From contig NZ_FRCP01000008.1 in the NCBI RefSeq assembly GCF_900142955.1, forward strand, positions 165,283-229,282: a DNA stretch of 64,000 nucleotides, given 5' to 3'. Below, one piece after another: positions 1 to 9,388 of this stretch. Origin of the DNA: Anaerosporobacter mobilis DSM 15930. GTDB taxonomy: Bacteria > Bacillota > Clostridia > Lachnospirales > Lachnospiraceae. A program made the position numbers and the translations under genes. The stretch's first letter is position 1; the number at the start of each line of letters is the position of its first letter. Below the pieces are notes generated by a model, which made no database searches, was not told the origin of the DNA, and worked only from the letters and a program-made list of their open reading frames with translations.

Positions 1-9
1 GAACCTAGC

Positions 10-166
10 ATGTTTTTCAAACACATTGCATGTAATGCAACATCAAAAAAACACTCTTCATAGAAGTTGTAGGCCAAGTCTGGACACATCGTGTCAATAC
101 TTGACATACAACGAATGAAGAGTGTTCTTTTTGCTGGTGTGTGAATGCAATGCGTTTGAAAAACAT
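10..166. repeat. 157-bp nested imperfect palindrome downstream of nifJ (probable bidirectional terminator or palindromic element)
   Basis: Five sets of inverted arms share one centre near position 88-89: 10-31/145-166 (22 bp, one mismatch), 50-61/115-126 (12 bp, perfect), 66-71/107-112, 75-79/99-103 and 83-87/91-95. The inner part, with A-rich and T-rich flanks (about 45-130), looks like a bidirectional intrinsic terminator for nifJ. The outer 22-bp arms are more than a terminator needs and suggest a miniature palindromic repeat. The folding is read directly; the function is inferred. Confidence 0.7.
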
Positions 167-206
167 ACAGTCAACAAACTATTTTGCATTCACCTCCGTA
201 TCATAA

Positions 207-3200
207 TTATTCAGCACGGCCAGCTTTATATGCTAATTGTTCATATTTTTCTTTGGCATCCTTAGCAGCTTTGTCAAATAGATATTCCGCTCTTTCAGGA
301 TATGAACGGGATAATCTACTGTAACGAACTTCGCTATTAAGGAATTCTTTGTAATCAGCTGTTGGTTGTTTAGAATCTAATTGGAATGGATTCTTTCCTT
401 CATCAGCTAGACGTGGGTCAAAACGGAATAAATGCCAGTAACCTGCTTGAACTGCACGTTTTTCTTCATTTTGAGCACCCATCATACCGCCTTTGATACC
501 ATGAGAGATACATGGTGAGTATGCGATAATGATTGAAGGTCCGTCATAATTTTCTGCTTCAATGAACGCTTTTAAGCATTGATTGAAATCAGCACCTTGT
601 GCGATTTGTGCAACATAAACATTACCATAACTCATTGCAATCGCTGCAAGGTCTTTCTTCCTAGCTTCTTTACCATTAGCTGCGAATTGAGCAATCGCAC
701 CTGTAGGAGTTGCTTTAGAAGACTGTCCACCTGTATTAGAGTACACTTCTGTATCAAATACAAGAATGTTTACATTTTCGCCGCTAGCGATTACATGATC
801 TAAACCACCGAAACCAATATCATAAGCCCAACCGTCACCACCGAAGATCCATTGAGATTTCTTAGATAAGAAATCTTTATCTCTTAAGATAGCCGCGCGG
901 TCTGCGTTATCGCAATCGCATGCTTCTAATGCTTTAATTAATTCTTTTGATGCAACTGCATTAGCACCACTGTTGCTCTTAGTTTCAAGATATTTTTCAC
1001 AAGCTGCTTTTACATCTTCTTTGTCAACTACTTTAGAAAGAGCTTCAACAGAAGAGATTAAACGTGCTCTCATAGCTCTTTGTGCTAATGCCATACCATA
1101 ACCAAACTCTGCATTATCTTCGAATAGAGAGTTTGCCCAAGCTGGCCCTTTACCTTCAGCGTTAACTGTGTAAGGAGTTGATGGTGATGAACCACCCCAG
1201 ATTGAAGAACAACCAGTAGCATTGGCAATATACATACGATCTCCAAACAATTGTGTTACTAACTTAGCATAAGGAGTTTCTCCACAACCAGCACAAGCAC
1301 CTGAGAACTCAAGTAAAGGTTTCTTAAACTGACTTCCTTTAACAGTAGTTTCTTTGAATTTCTCTGTAACTGCTGTTGGTACTTCTTGCTGAACACCAAA
1401 GTCGAACATCTTTTGTTGATCTAACATAGTTTCGATTGGTTTAAAGGATAATGCCTTTTCACCCTTCTTACCAGGACAGATATTAACACAAGCGCCACAT
1501 CCTGTACAGTCAAGTACAGAAACACTGATAGCAAACTTATGACCTGGAACTCCTGTCATGTCTAACATAGGTGCACCTTCTGGAGCATTTGCAGCTTGTT
1601 CTTCTGTCATTGGAACAGGACGGATAACTGCATGTGGACACACATAAGAACAGAAGTTACATTGAATACAATTGTCTTTGTTCCATTGTGGTACATCTAC
1701 AGCAATACCACGTTTTTCAAATGCTGCCGAACCAGCTGGTGCAGTACCATCAACATAATCAACGAATGCCGAAACTGGTAAGCTATTACCATCTTGAGAA
1801 TTAATTTTATTCTGAATTGAGTTCACATAATCAACTACATCTTTTCTCTTTCCTTCGGCTTTAACAAGAATTTCTTCTGCTTCAGCATTTGCCCAAGACT
1901 CAGGTACCTTGAATTCTACAACGCCTGTAATACCGCGGTCAATTGCTTCGTGGTTCATGCGTACGATTTCATCACCCTTTTTAGAGTAAGTTGCAGTAGC
2001 TGCATCTTTCATGAATTTAACAGCTTCTTCTGTTGGAATAATCTTAGCAAGTTTAAAGAATGCTGCTTGAAGGATTGTATTAATACGTCCACCAAGACCA
2101 ACTTCTTTACCAATCTGAATACCATCAATTGTATAGAACTTAATACCATGTTTTGCAATATAAGCTTTTACTTGTCCAGGAAGATGTTTTTCGATCTCTT
2201 CTGGTGTCCAGCTACAGTTCAATAAGAAAGTACCACCATCTTTTAAGTCTTGAACCATGTTGTATTTATTAACATATGCAGGACAGTGACAAGCTACGAA
2301 ATTTGCTTTATCAATAAGGTATGTTGCTTTAATCTTTTCCTTACCAAAACGTAAGTGAGAGATTGTAACACCACCTGATTTCTTAGAGTCATAATCAAAA
2401 TATGCTTGAGCATACATGTCAGTATGATCACCAATAATCTTGATTGAGTTCTTGTTTGCACCTACTGTACCATCTGCACCAAGTCCCCAGAATTTACAGC
2501 TAATTGTGCTTTCTGGTGTAGTGTTTGGATTTTCAGTGATATCAAGTGAAAGGTTTGTTACATCATCAACAATTCCGATTGTGAACTGTTTCTTTTCTGT
2601 ATTCTTATAAACTGCAATAATTTGAGCAGGTGTTGTATCTTTAGAACTTAGTCCATAGCGTCCACCAAATACAGGAATATTGTGGAATTTAGAATCTTTA
2701 AGTGCAGCAATTACATCTACATATAATGGCTCACCAATTGCACCAGGTTCTTTTGTTCTATCAAGTACACTGATTTGTTTTACTGTATCAGGAATTACAT
2801 CAATTAAATGTTTTGCACTAAATGGTCTGTATAAACGAACTTTTACTACACCTACTTTAGCTCCTGCTGCCATCATGTAATCGATTGTTTCATCGATTGT
2901 TTCGCAAACAGAACCCATTGCAACGATAATATGTTCTGCATCAGCAGCACCATAGTAGTTGAATAATTTGTAGTCTGTACCAATCTTTTCGTTTACTTTG
3001 TCCATATATTGTTGAGTTAATTCTGGAACTGCATCATAATATGTGTTGCTTGCTTCTCTTGCTTGGAAGAAAACATCAGGGTTTTGAGCAGTACCACGAG
3101 TAACAGGGTGTTCTGGATTTAATGCACGACGACGGAACGCATCAACTGCCTCCATATCACACATATCTTTTAAATCTTCATAATCCCATGCTTCAATTTT

Positions 3201-3743
3201 TTGAATTTCATGAGATGTACGGAAACCATCAAAGAAGTGCACGAAAGGAACTCGTCCTTTAATTGCTGTTAAATGAGCTACAGCACCTAAGTCCATTGTT
3301 TCTTGTACACTACTTGAACATAGCATAGCGTAACCAGTTTGACGACATGCATAAATATCTTGATGGTCACCAAAAATAGATAGTGCATGACTTGCTAATG
3401 TACGTGCAGATACGTTAATAACACCAGGCAGTAATTCACCCGCCATTTTGTACATATTAGGAATCATCAATAATAAACCTTGAGATGCTGTATAGGTAGT
3501 TGTAAGTGCACCTGCTGCTAATGAACCATGCACTGCACCTGCTGCACCTGCTTCTGATTGCATCTCTGAAAGAACTACAGTTTGACCAAATATGTTCTTT
3601 CTACCTTGTGTAGCCCAAAGGTCAGTATAATCTGCCATTGGTGAAGATGGAGTAATTGGATATATCGCTGCCACATCTGTGAATGCATACGATACGTGTG
3701 CTGCTGCAGTATTACCATCCATAGTTTTCATTTTTCTTGCCAT
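207..3743 (-). CDS. nifJ: Pyruvate:ferredoxin (flavodoxin) oxidoreductase
   Basis: Single-chain PFOR of 1178 residues, the usual length. It oxidatively decarboxylates pyruvate to acetyl-CoA and CO2 and reduces ferredoxin, the central energy step of clostridial sugar fermentation, in the cytoplasm. The N-terminus (DVAAIYPITPSSPMADY) is the classical domain I. Two 4Fe-4S motifs of the CxxCxxCxxxC type lie near residues 690 and 743 (CIQCNFCSYVCP, CTGCGACVNICP). A further conserved cysteine motif, CAGCGETPY, is near 811, and the thiamine-pyrophosphate region (GDGWAYDIGFGGLDH) is near 966. The start is an ATG with an AGGAGG site. It is monocistronic, with a probable promoter about 235 bp upstream and a long hairpin after the stop. 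Confidence 0.98.
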   Translation of the reverse strand: MARKMKTMDGNTAAAHVSYAFTDVAAIYPITPSSPMADYTDLWATQGRKNIFGQTVVLSEMQSEAGAAGAVHGSLAAGALTTTYTASQGLLLMIPNMYKMAGELLPGVINVSARTLASHALSIFGDHQDIYACRQTGYAMLCSSSVQETMDLGAVAHLTAIKGRVPFVHFFDGFRTSHEIQKIEAWDYEDLKDMCDMEAVDAFRRRALNPEHPVTRGTAQNPDVFFQAREASNTYYDAVPELTQQYMDKVNEKIGTDYKLFNYYGAADAEHIIVAMGSVCETIDETIDYMMAAGAKVGVVKVRLYRPFSAKHLIDVIPDTVKQISVLDRTKEPGAIGEPLYVDVIAALKDSKFHNIPVFGGRYGLSSKDTTPAQIIAVYKNTEKKQFTIGIVDDVTNLSLDITENPNTTPESTISCKFWGLGADGTVGANKNSIKIIGDHTDMYAQAYFDYDSKKSGGVTISHLRFGKEKIKATYLIDKANFVACHCPAYVNKYNMVQDLKDGGTFLLNCSWTPEEIEKHLPGQVKAYIAKHGIKFYTIDGIQIGKEVGLGGRINTILQAAFFKLAKIIPTEEAVKFMKDAATATYSKKGDEIVRMNHEAIDRGITGVVEFKVPESWANAEAEEILVKAEGKRKDVVDYVNSIQNKINSQDGNSLPVSAFVDYVDGTAPAGSAAFEKRGIAVDVPQWNKDNCIQCNFCSYVCPHAVIRPVPMTEEQAANAPEGAPMLDMTGVPGHKFAISVSVLDCTGCGACVNICPGKKGEKALSFKPIETMLDQQKMFDFGVQQEVPTAVTEKFKETTVKGSQFKKPLLEFSGACAGCGETPYAKLVTQLFGDRMYIANATGCSSIWGGSSPSTPYTVNAEGKGPAWANSLFEDNAEFGYGMALAQRAMRARLISSVEALSKVVDKEDVKAACEKYLETKSNSGANAVASKELIKALEACDCDNADRAAILRDKDFLSKKSQWIFGGDGWAYDIGFGGLDHVIASGENVNILVFDTEVYSNTGGQSSKATPTGAIAQFAANGKEARKKDLAAIAMSYGNVYVAQIAQGADFNQCLKAFIEAENYDGPSIIIAYSPCISHGIKGGMMGAQNEEKRAVQAGYWHLFRFDPRLADEGKNPFQLDSKQPTADYKEFLNSEVRYSRLSRSYPERAEYLFDKAAKDAKEKYEQLAYKAGRAE

Positions 3744-4204
3744 CTTAAGATATCCTCCTTTTTATAATTAAGGTAATGTTACAAGTTCTTAGATGCAACA
3801 TCCCTGCTAACTTATTTATAGCCATTATCATACTTCTTCATTCATCGAATAATATGTATCTTACCTTGGCTTGTTTTTTTGTTCATGTTATTGTTCAGAC
3901 TGTTATAATTAAACTTTTTGTTCCCCCTTAGCATTGAACGAAAGTTTACTTATAAAATCTTAGAATAGCTATCTTGATTGTATCATTACACTAACGTTTT
4001 GTAAAGGTGACTGGCAGCTTGTATTTAATTTTACACATTATACTCGATTCGATTTTATTTCCATTATCCTCTATTTAATAGCTATAAGTTGGATTAATTT
4101 GTCTGATTTAGTGAATTGAGTCCCCTGTTTCTTTGATTGCAAATATAAAAAAAACAGATCATGTATCTCTACATTCTCTGTTCTAAAATATCTTATTCTA
4201 TATA
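3744..4204. other. Gene-free stretch: nifJ leader and tRNA downstream region
   Basis: No credible coding sequence was seen. It contains the nifJ promoter and AT-rich leader. Near 4036-4068 there is a degenerate copy of the tRNA-Gln promoter segment found at 4304-4337, sharing the string ATTATACTCGATT and a following ATTTTATTT. Confidence 0.6.
3977..4005 (-). promoter_or_regulatory. Probable nifJ promoter
   Basis: On the minus strand TTTACA (4000-4005) and TACAAT (3977-3982) are separated by 17 bp, a good sigma-A match. This leaves an untranslated leader of about 230 nt before nifJ. Confidence 0.6.
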
Positions 4205-4276
4205 CTGGGCCACAAGGATTCGAACCTTGAGATGCTGGAGTCAGAGTCCAGTGCCTTACCGTTTGGCGATGGCCCA
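4205..4276 (-). tRNA. tRNA-Gln (anticodon CUG)
   Basis: On the minus strand the acceptor arms TGGGCCA (4270-4276) and TGGCCCA (4206-4212) pair. The anticodon stem CTGGA/TCCAG encloses the loop CTCTGAC, giving anticodon CTG, which reads CAG. The T arm contains GGTTCGAATCC. The discriminator is G and the CCA end is not encoded. It is a single gene rather than part of an array. Confidence 0.95.
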
Positions 4277-4305
4277 TCATTGCCGATTCAATATCAGCAA
4301 AAACA

Positions 4306-4334
4306 ATTATACTCGATTGAATTTTATTTTGCAA
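4306..4334 (-). promoter_or_regulatory. tRNA-Gln promoter
   Basis: On the minus strand TTGCAA (4329-4334), a 17-bp spacer and a perfect TATAAT (4306-4311) lie about 30 bp upstream of the mature tRNA 5' end. This is a strong sigma-A promoter. Confidence 0.8.
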
Positions 4335-4377
4335 TACCTTAAGGAAAATATTTTGTTCTTTGTAAACAATTTAGAAT

Positions 4378-4422
4378 CAGAATGTGTCTATTAAGTAACC
4401 TACTCCTAATGGACACATTCTG
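4378..4422 (-). terminator. Hairpin after the first chemoreceptor gene
   Basis: Perfect 11-bp arms CAGAATGTGTC (4378-4388) and GACACATTCTG (4412-4422) lie just beyond the 3' end of the chemoreceptor gene. There is no clear T-run on the minus strand, so termination efficiency is uncertain. Confidence 0.5.
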
Positions 4423-4443
4423 CTATCTAACTATCAGCAATTA

Positions 4444-6150
4444 CTACAACTTGAATATCTCCACTTCCTTTGTTAGCGTCTCTGATATCTTTTGTAATGT
4501 TTCAACTGCATCTGCTACATCCCTCATCGTACCAGTTAATTCCCCCGTTGATGCAGATGTTTCTTGCGTACTTGCTGCATTTTGCTGTGCTATCGCTGTT
4601 AGACTTTGAACTGCATCTACTATACGTGTCCTCTCATGATCTAATTTCATACTTCTTTCTCTAATCTCTATAATCCCATCTGTAAATGTTCGAATTCCAT
4701 CATTAACGCTGTCTACCTTATTCTTACTGATTTCGACCTTCTCACTCTGCTTAACAATAATATCAGTTACAACATTCATCGTTTCAACCGCCTTGTTTGA
4801 ATCATTTAGTAAGGCAACAATAATGTTCTGAATCTCCTTTGCCGACCGATCTGATTGCTCTGCTAACTTTTGAATCTGCGCTGCTACAACTGCAAAGCCT
4901 TTACCTTGTTCCCCTGCTCTTGCTGCCTCGATACTTGCATTTAGTGATAAAAGATTGGTTTCCTCCGCAATGTCCGTAATGATATTGGTCGCCTCTCTAA
5001 TCTTTTGTGCTGATAGATTCGTTGTATTGGTTTGATTATAAATCATCTTAATAGCATCTCTGGTCTGATTATTCGTTGAACGTAATTCTTCTAAAACTAC
5101 AAGTGCCTCTTCACCAGATTCTCGCATCACTGCAGCATGTTCATTCAACTGGTTCACATGATCAACGGTATCTTGAATATGCCTTCCCATCACCATTACA
5201 TGATCATTAGCCTCCGTAGTCTCTTCTGCTTGTGCCATTGCACCTCTAGAGATATCATTCACTGCACGTTCAACAATTTCCATTGTATTCTGTGACGTCT
5301 CAGCTGTATTACTTAGTTTAATGGAAGCTTCTTTTAATCCTCTTACGGATGTTCCAATCTGCCCAATTACACCGCGAAGAGATTGTCTTAAGTCCATAGT
5401 CGACAAGGCAATTTCTGAGATTTCATCACTTTTCTTAATTGACTTCTTGAATTCCACAGCACTAAGATCACCTTTTGAAACCGCTTCTAACTGTTTCATT
5501 GTTTTCTTCAAAGCTTTTATGATTATATTGATTACTACAGTTACAACAATCATCGTTAGTAAACTTACACCTACCATGATTATTAAAATCTTAATTGTCA
5601 TCTTATTGATCTGGGAAGTGACTTCTTTCGTAGGTTTTCCAGTAAAGAAACAAGCTACGATTTCGCCCGTACTTGGCTGTGTAATTGGTATGTAATATCC
5701 ATAGTATGGCTCACCGCCTAATTCTGAATTCTTAGTAAAATATGTTTCACCCTTATTGTATATTTGATCGTACGCTTCTTCGCCCATAGTAGTACCGATA
5801 AGTAACGTTCCGCTTTTATCTTTTATGGTAGTTGCAATTCTAGTATCGCCAAAGAAGAATGTTGCATCAATTCCAGAATAAGATTTAATCATCTCCACAA
5901 CTGTGTTGTTGCCATCAATCGGTACGACTCCCTTATATAGGATATTATTAGTATCTCGATAATAATCTGCCGTGCTATCGTCTTGGTAATGTTTTATTCC
6001 TACCATAGCAGCCGCATTTAACTGGTTCTTAATTTCTTTGTTTACCATCGTTGTAACACTGCTTGTGCTTGCCATTAATACTGATATACCTACTATTAAT
6101 ATAGGAATCATAGCCATACAGGTTATCTTTTTTCGCAACGTAAATTTCAT
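4444..6150 (-). CDS. Methyl-accepting chemotaxis protein (Cache sensor)
   Basis: A 568-residue transmembrane chemoreceptor. It has an N-terminal membrane segment (about residues 10-32), an extracellular region of about 150 residues resembling a single Cache domain, and a second membrane segment near 185-212. A HAMP-like linker follows (KGDL...DEISEIA), then a cytoplasmic signalling domain with the conserved hairpin tip, including AGEQGKGFAVVAAQIQKLAEQS. It should modulate CheA activity; the ligand cannot be read from sequence. The start is an ATG after a purine-rich GGGGGAATTAGGA. It is a tandem paralogue of the next gene upstream. Transcription is probably separate, since 304 bp and a strong terminator lie between them. 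Confidence 0.93.
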   Translation of the reverse strand: MKFTLRKKITCMAMIPILIVGISVLMASTSSVTTMVNKEIKNQLNAAAMVGIKHYQDDSTADYYRDTNNILYKGVVPIDGNNTVVEMIKSYSGIDATFFFGDTRIATTIKDKSGTLLIGTTMGEEAYDQIYNKGETYFTKNSELGGEPYYGYYIPITQPSTGEIVACFFTGKPTKEVTSQINKMTIKILIIMVGVSLLTMIVVTVVINIIIKALKKTMKQLEAVSKGDLSAVEFKKSIKKSDEISEIALSTMDLRQSLRGVIGQIGTSVRGLKEASIKLSNTAETSQNTMEIVERAVNDISRGAMAQAEETTEANDHVMVMGRHIQDTVDHVNQLNEHAAVMRESGEEALVVLEELRSTNNQTRDAIKMIYNQTNTTNLSAQKIREATNIITDIAEETNLLSLNASIEAARAGEQGKGFAVVAAQIQKLAEQSDRSAKEIQNIIVALLNDSNKAVETMNVVTDIIVKQSEKVEISKNKVDSVNDGIRTFTDGIIEIRERSMKLDHERTRIVDAVQSLTAIAQQNAASTQETSASTGELTGTMRDVADAVETLQKISETLTKEVEIFKL

Positions 6151-6411
6151 TCCTAATTCCCCCTTTTCTTCCGCTTATCCTTAATTAAAATTAGTATACC
6201 ATAGGGAAAATATGAATTCCAAATACAAAAAACATACCCAAAACCTTCTATTTATGACATTTGTTACAACTTTTACTTGGTATTTTATGTTAATTACTAG
6301 TACTAATCTGATTATCATGATCATATCCAACAATTACTATCACTTCAATAATCTAAATTATATATTATTTCAACAATTAATATTTGTTTATAACTCTAAA
6401 TATTTCCTTAG

Positions 6412-6452
6412 AAAAAGGCACTATTTTTTTATAACAAAAATAGTGCCTTTTT
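6412..6452 (-). terminator. Strong intrinsic terminator of the second chemoreceptor gene
   Basis: Perfect 17-bp arms (6412-6428 and 6436-6452) with A- and T-rich bases lie two bases beyond the stop codon. The symmetry would also allow termination from the other strand. Confidence 0.9.
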
Positions 6453-6454
6453 CT

Positions 6455-8167
6455 TTACATATGAAAGATTTCAACCTCTGAGCTTAATTTTTTAGTAATC
6501 GTCTTTAATAAATCGATCGCATCTGCGACCTCTTCCATAGTGAAAGCTAAATCTGTTGTAGACGCTAAAGTTTCTTCTGCGCTTGCTGCATTTTGCTGCG
6601 CAATTGCAGTTAGATTCTGTACGATATCCACTATGTGCGTTCTTTCTTTATCCAGTTTGCTTGTACGTTTTCGAATTTCATTAATGCCCTCTGTAAACTT
6701 TTTAATTCCACTATTAACACTATTCACTTTAATTCTACTAGCTTCAACTTTTTCACTCTGCTTTTGAATTGTATTCTTAACAACTTCCATTGTTTGCACG
6801 GCTTGATTGGAATCCTTAAGTAACATACTTATGATATCTTGAATAGCCTTAGCTGACTTATCAGATTGTTCCGCTAACTTCTGTATCTGTGCGGCAACAA
6901 CAGCAAATCCTCGTCCTTGTTCCCCTGCTCTTGCAGCTTCGATACTTGCATTCAATGACAATAGATTGGTTTCATCTGCGATATCTGTAATAATGTTCGT
7001 TGCTTCTCTAATCTTTTGTGCTGATAGGTTGGTTGTATTCGTCTGGCTATAAATCAAATCAATAGCCTCCTTGGTCTGCATATTGATACCTTGCAGCTCT
7101 CCAAGAATATCAATAGCCTCCATACTTGATTCGTTCATTGTACTTGCTTTTAAAGTTAACTGATTCACATCTGATACTGTGTTCGCTATGTAATTTCCCA
7201 TCTCTACAACATGTGTATTAGCAGTAGTTGTCTCTTCTGCTTGTGCCATGGCTCCTTTTGAGATATCATTAACGGCTCTTTTTACTACCTCCGTAGTTTC
7301 CTTGGTTTTATCTGCCGTCACACTTAATTTTTCTGATGATTCCTTCACTAAATCAATTGACTCCATGATTTCTCCAATCACATTACGTAACGCTTCTCTT
7401 AGTTTGACCGTAGTAATCGCTATCTCAGAAATTTCATCTGTCTTTTTTATTTGTTTTGATTGGTCGGATATAGCAAGTTCACCTTCTGCAACCGCACCTA
7501 AATCTTTAACTGACTTTTTAAGGGACTTAATTATAAACCATAACATTACAGAAGCAAGGATCATAGAAATGACGATTATAAATAATGTAATTAGAAATAC
7601 CTGCTTGCGAATTTGATCAATTTGACTTGCTACTTGATTGGATGGCTTACCAGTAAAGAAACACCCTACAACTTCACCTGAGCTTGGCTGTTTAACTGGT
7701 TGATAGTAGGCATAATAATTCACCCCATCAATTGTTGAATCCGTTAGAAAGTAAGTTTCTCCTTGCTTATACACTTTTTCATAGACATCTGAATCCAACT
7801 TCGTATCTAACATCTGTTTTCCGTTTTCGCCTTTCCACGTTGTAGCATAGCGTGAATCACCATAGAAAAAAGTTGCCTCAATACCCGAATACTCTTTAAT
7901 ACGGTCAACAATTGAAGAATCATCCGTTATTTGTACAACTCCTTTATAAAGAATGCCCCTAACATTCATATAATAGTCAGCCGTATTTCCATTCTGATAA
8001 TGCTCAATACCTACCATAGAAGCTGCATTAAGTTGATTCTTAATTTCTCTGTTAATAATTCTAGTAACAATATTCGTACTTGTAATCATAGCAGCTAAGC
8101 CTACCGCTATAGTTGGCAGTAACACTAAGAATGTAATTTTGCTTCTTAACGATACTTTCATACTCAT
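6455..8167 (-). CDS. Methyl-accepting chemotaxis protein (Cache sensor), tandem paralogue
   Basis: A 570-residue receptor with the same architecture as the gene that follows it: a membrane segment near residues 12-34, an extracellular Cache-like domain, a second membrane segment near 190-212, a HAMP-like linker (DEISEIA) and the signalling hairpin AGEQGRGFAVVAAQIQKLAEQS. The signalling domains of the two proteins are nearly identical and the sensor regions clearly diverged, which indicates tandem duplication followed by ligand specialisation. Two starts, three codons apart (8167 and 8161), lie behind GGGAGGAAGG; I keep the first. Confidence 0.93.
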   Translation of the reverse strand: MSMKVSLRSKITFLVLLPTIAVGLAAMITSTNIVTRIINREIKNQLNAASMVGIEHYQNGNTADYYMNVRGILYKGVVQITDDSSIVDRIKEYSGIEATFFYGDSRYATTWKGENGKQMLDTKLDSDVYEKVYKQGETYFLTDSTIDGVNYYAYYQPVKQPSSGEVVGCFFTGKPSNQVASQIDQIRKQVFLITLFIIVISMILASVMLWFIIKSLKKSVKDLGAVAEGELAISDQSKQIKKTDEISEIAITTVKLREALRNVIGEIMESIDLVKESSEKLSVTADKTKETTEVVKRAVNDISKGAMAQAEETTTANTHVVEMGNYIANTVSDVNQLTLKASTMNESSMEAIDILGELQGINMQTKEAIDLIYSQTNTTNLSAQKIREATNIITDIADETNLLSLNASIEAARAGEQGRGFAVVAAQIQKLAEQSDKSAKAIQDIISMLLKDSNQAVQTMEVVKNTIQKQSEKVEASRIKVNSVNSGIKKFTEGINEIRKRTSKLDKERTHIVDIVQNLTAIAQQNAASAEETLASTTDLAFTMEEVADAIDLLKTITKKLSSEVEIFHM

Positions 8168-8488
8168 CCTTCCTCCCTTTTCCTATCTCCTACTAGTAAA
8201 TTACTCACTTCGCATCTGAGTAAACATACATCAAATTACATTATATTTTTATGCCTTTTTCGTAATGTTTTATCATATACTCATTATATCATATGTTTAC
8301 CAATTATAATATTATACATTTCTTACAATATATTTCCATTATCTTATCTATTTATACTTAAAATATGGTCTTAACACTATTTATAGTACCATAGATTACT
8401 TAAACGTTTTCTGTTACTACCGATACTATTAATTTATATTAGTATCCGAATATAGATTACCTAACCTAATTTCATAAAATCGAAAATA
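8168..8488. other. AT-rich gene-free stretch
   Basis: No coding sequence was recognised. Very AT-rich upstream region of the chemoreceptor gene with several TATAAT-like strings but no confidently spaced promoter. A small hairpin (GATACTA/TTAGTATC) lies near 8430-8455. Confidence 0.5.
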
Positions 8489-8530
8489 GAGCTGCTGTAG
8501 TTCAATTTTATCTTTGAACTACAACAGCTC
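8489..8530 (-). terminator. Intrinsic terminator of truA
   Basis: The 17-bp arms 8489-8505 and 8514-8530 carry one mismatch and end three bases from the truA stop. On the minus strand they are followed by T-rich sequence (TATTTTCG). Confidence 0.85.
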
Positions 8531-8533
8531 CAT

Positions 8534-9274
8534 TTACTCTTTAAATTCAATATTCACAAGTGTTAGTCCATGTGCAGGAGCATTAGGACCGACTTTCACA
8601 CGCTCTGGAGACTCTAAAACCTTAGGTATCTTACTTGGTTCCATAATGCCTAATCCTACATTAATGAGTGTTCCAGCAATAATTCTTACCATATTATATA
8701 GAAATCCATTACCACGAACACGTAGGATTACCTCATCGCCTTTACATATTACATCTAGACTATAAATGGTTCTTACCGTACTTTTTACTTGTATCTTTGT
8801 GGAACAAAAACTCTTAAAATCGTGTTCCCCCACCAGGTAATTAGCCGCTTCCTGCATCTTATCCGTATCTAACTTCTTATATACAAAGTGATGGTATAAA
8901 CGCATTGTTGGAAGCAAAAATTCCCGATTTAATATCTTATATTCGTAAGTCTTACAGCTCTTATGATATCTTGGATGAAAATCAAGAGGAACTTCACAAG
9001 AAGATTGAATTACAATATCCTTTGGTAATCGCTGATTTAGTGCATAGGCTATCTTGTCAGCAGGTATTCTTGTTTCTGTGTCAAAAACTGCTACATTACC
9101 AAGTGCATGTACCCCCGAATCCGTTCTACTTGAGCCTATAATCTCTATGTCCTCATCAAGCAACTTCGTAAGTTGCTTGTTAATAACCTCTTCTACTGTA
9201 ATTGCATTAGGTTGTATTTGCCAACCACAATATTTCGTTCCATCATAAGCAATCACTAATTTAATACGCTTCAT
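8534..9274 (-). CDS. truA: tRNA pseudouridine(38-40) synthase TruA
   Basis: A 246-residue enzyme that isomerises uridines 38-40 in the tRNA anticodon stem-loop. The catalytic motif RTDSGVHA is present with Asp52. The N-terminus KLVIAYDGTKYCGWQ and the C-terminal GNGFLYNMVRIIAGTL are family signatures. The start is an ATG with AGGAG upstream. It lies 114 bp downstream of ecfT, the usual Firmicute order. The rplM-rpsI pair that often follows truA in this phylum is absent here; chemoreceptors follow instead. Confidence 0.97.
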   Translation of the reverse strand: MKRIKLVIAYDGTKYCGWQIQPNAITVEEVINKQLTKLLDEDIEIIGSSRTDSGVHALGNVAVFDTETRIPADKIAYALNQRLPKDIVIQSSCEVPLDFHPRYHKSCKTYEYKILNREFLLPTMRLYHHFVYKKLDTDKMQEAANYLVGEHDFKSFCSTKIQVKSTVRTIYSLDVICKGDEVILRVRGNGFLYNMVRIIAGTLINVGLGIMEPSKIPKVLESPERVKVGPNAPAHGLTLVNIEFKE

Positions 9275-9388
9275 ACACTATAAAACTCCTAACTGTATAT
9301 CATTACTTCTTATCAGCTACTAATATATTCCTATTATATTTAAATCTACAGAACCAATTCGAGGCAGGTTCATATTAGCATTGATGAC

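Noticed and set aside
4071..4394. Reading frames on both strands across the tRNA-Gln gene
   Set aside because: They translate the tRNA itself; the tRNA explains the sequence completely.
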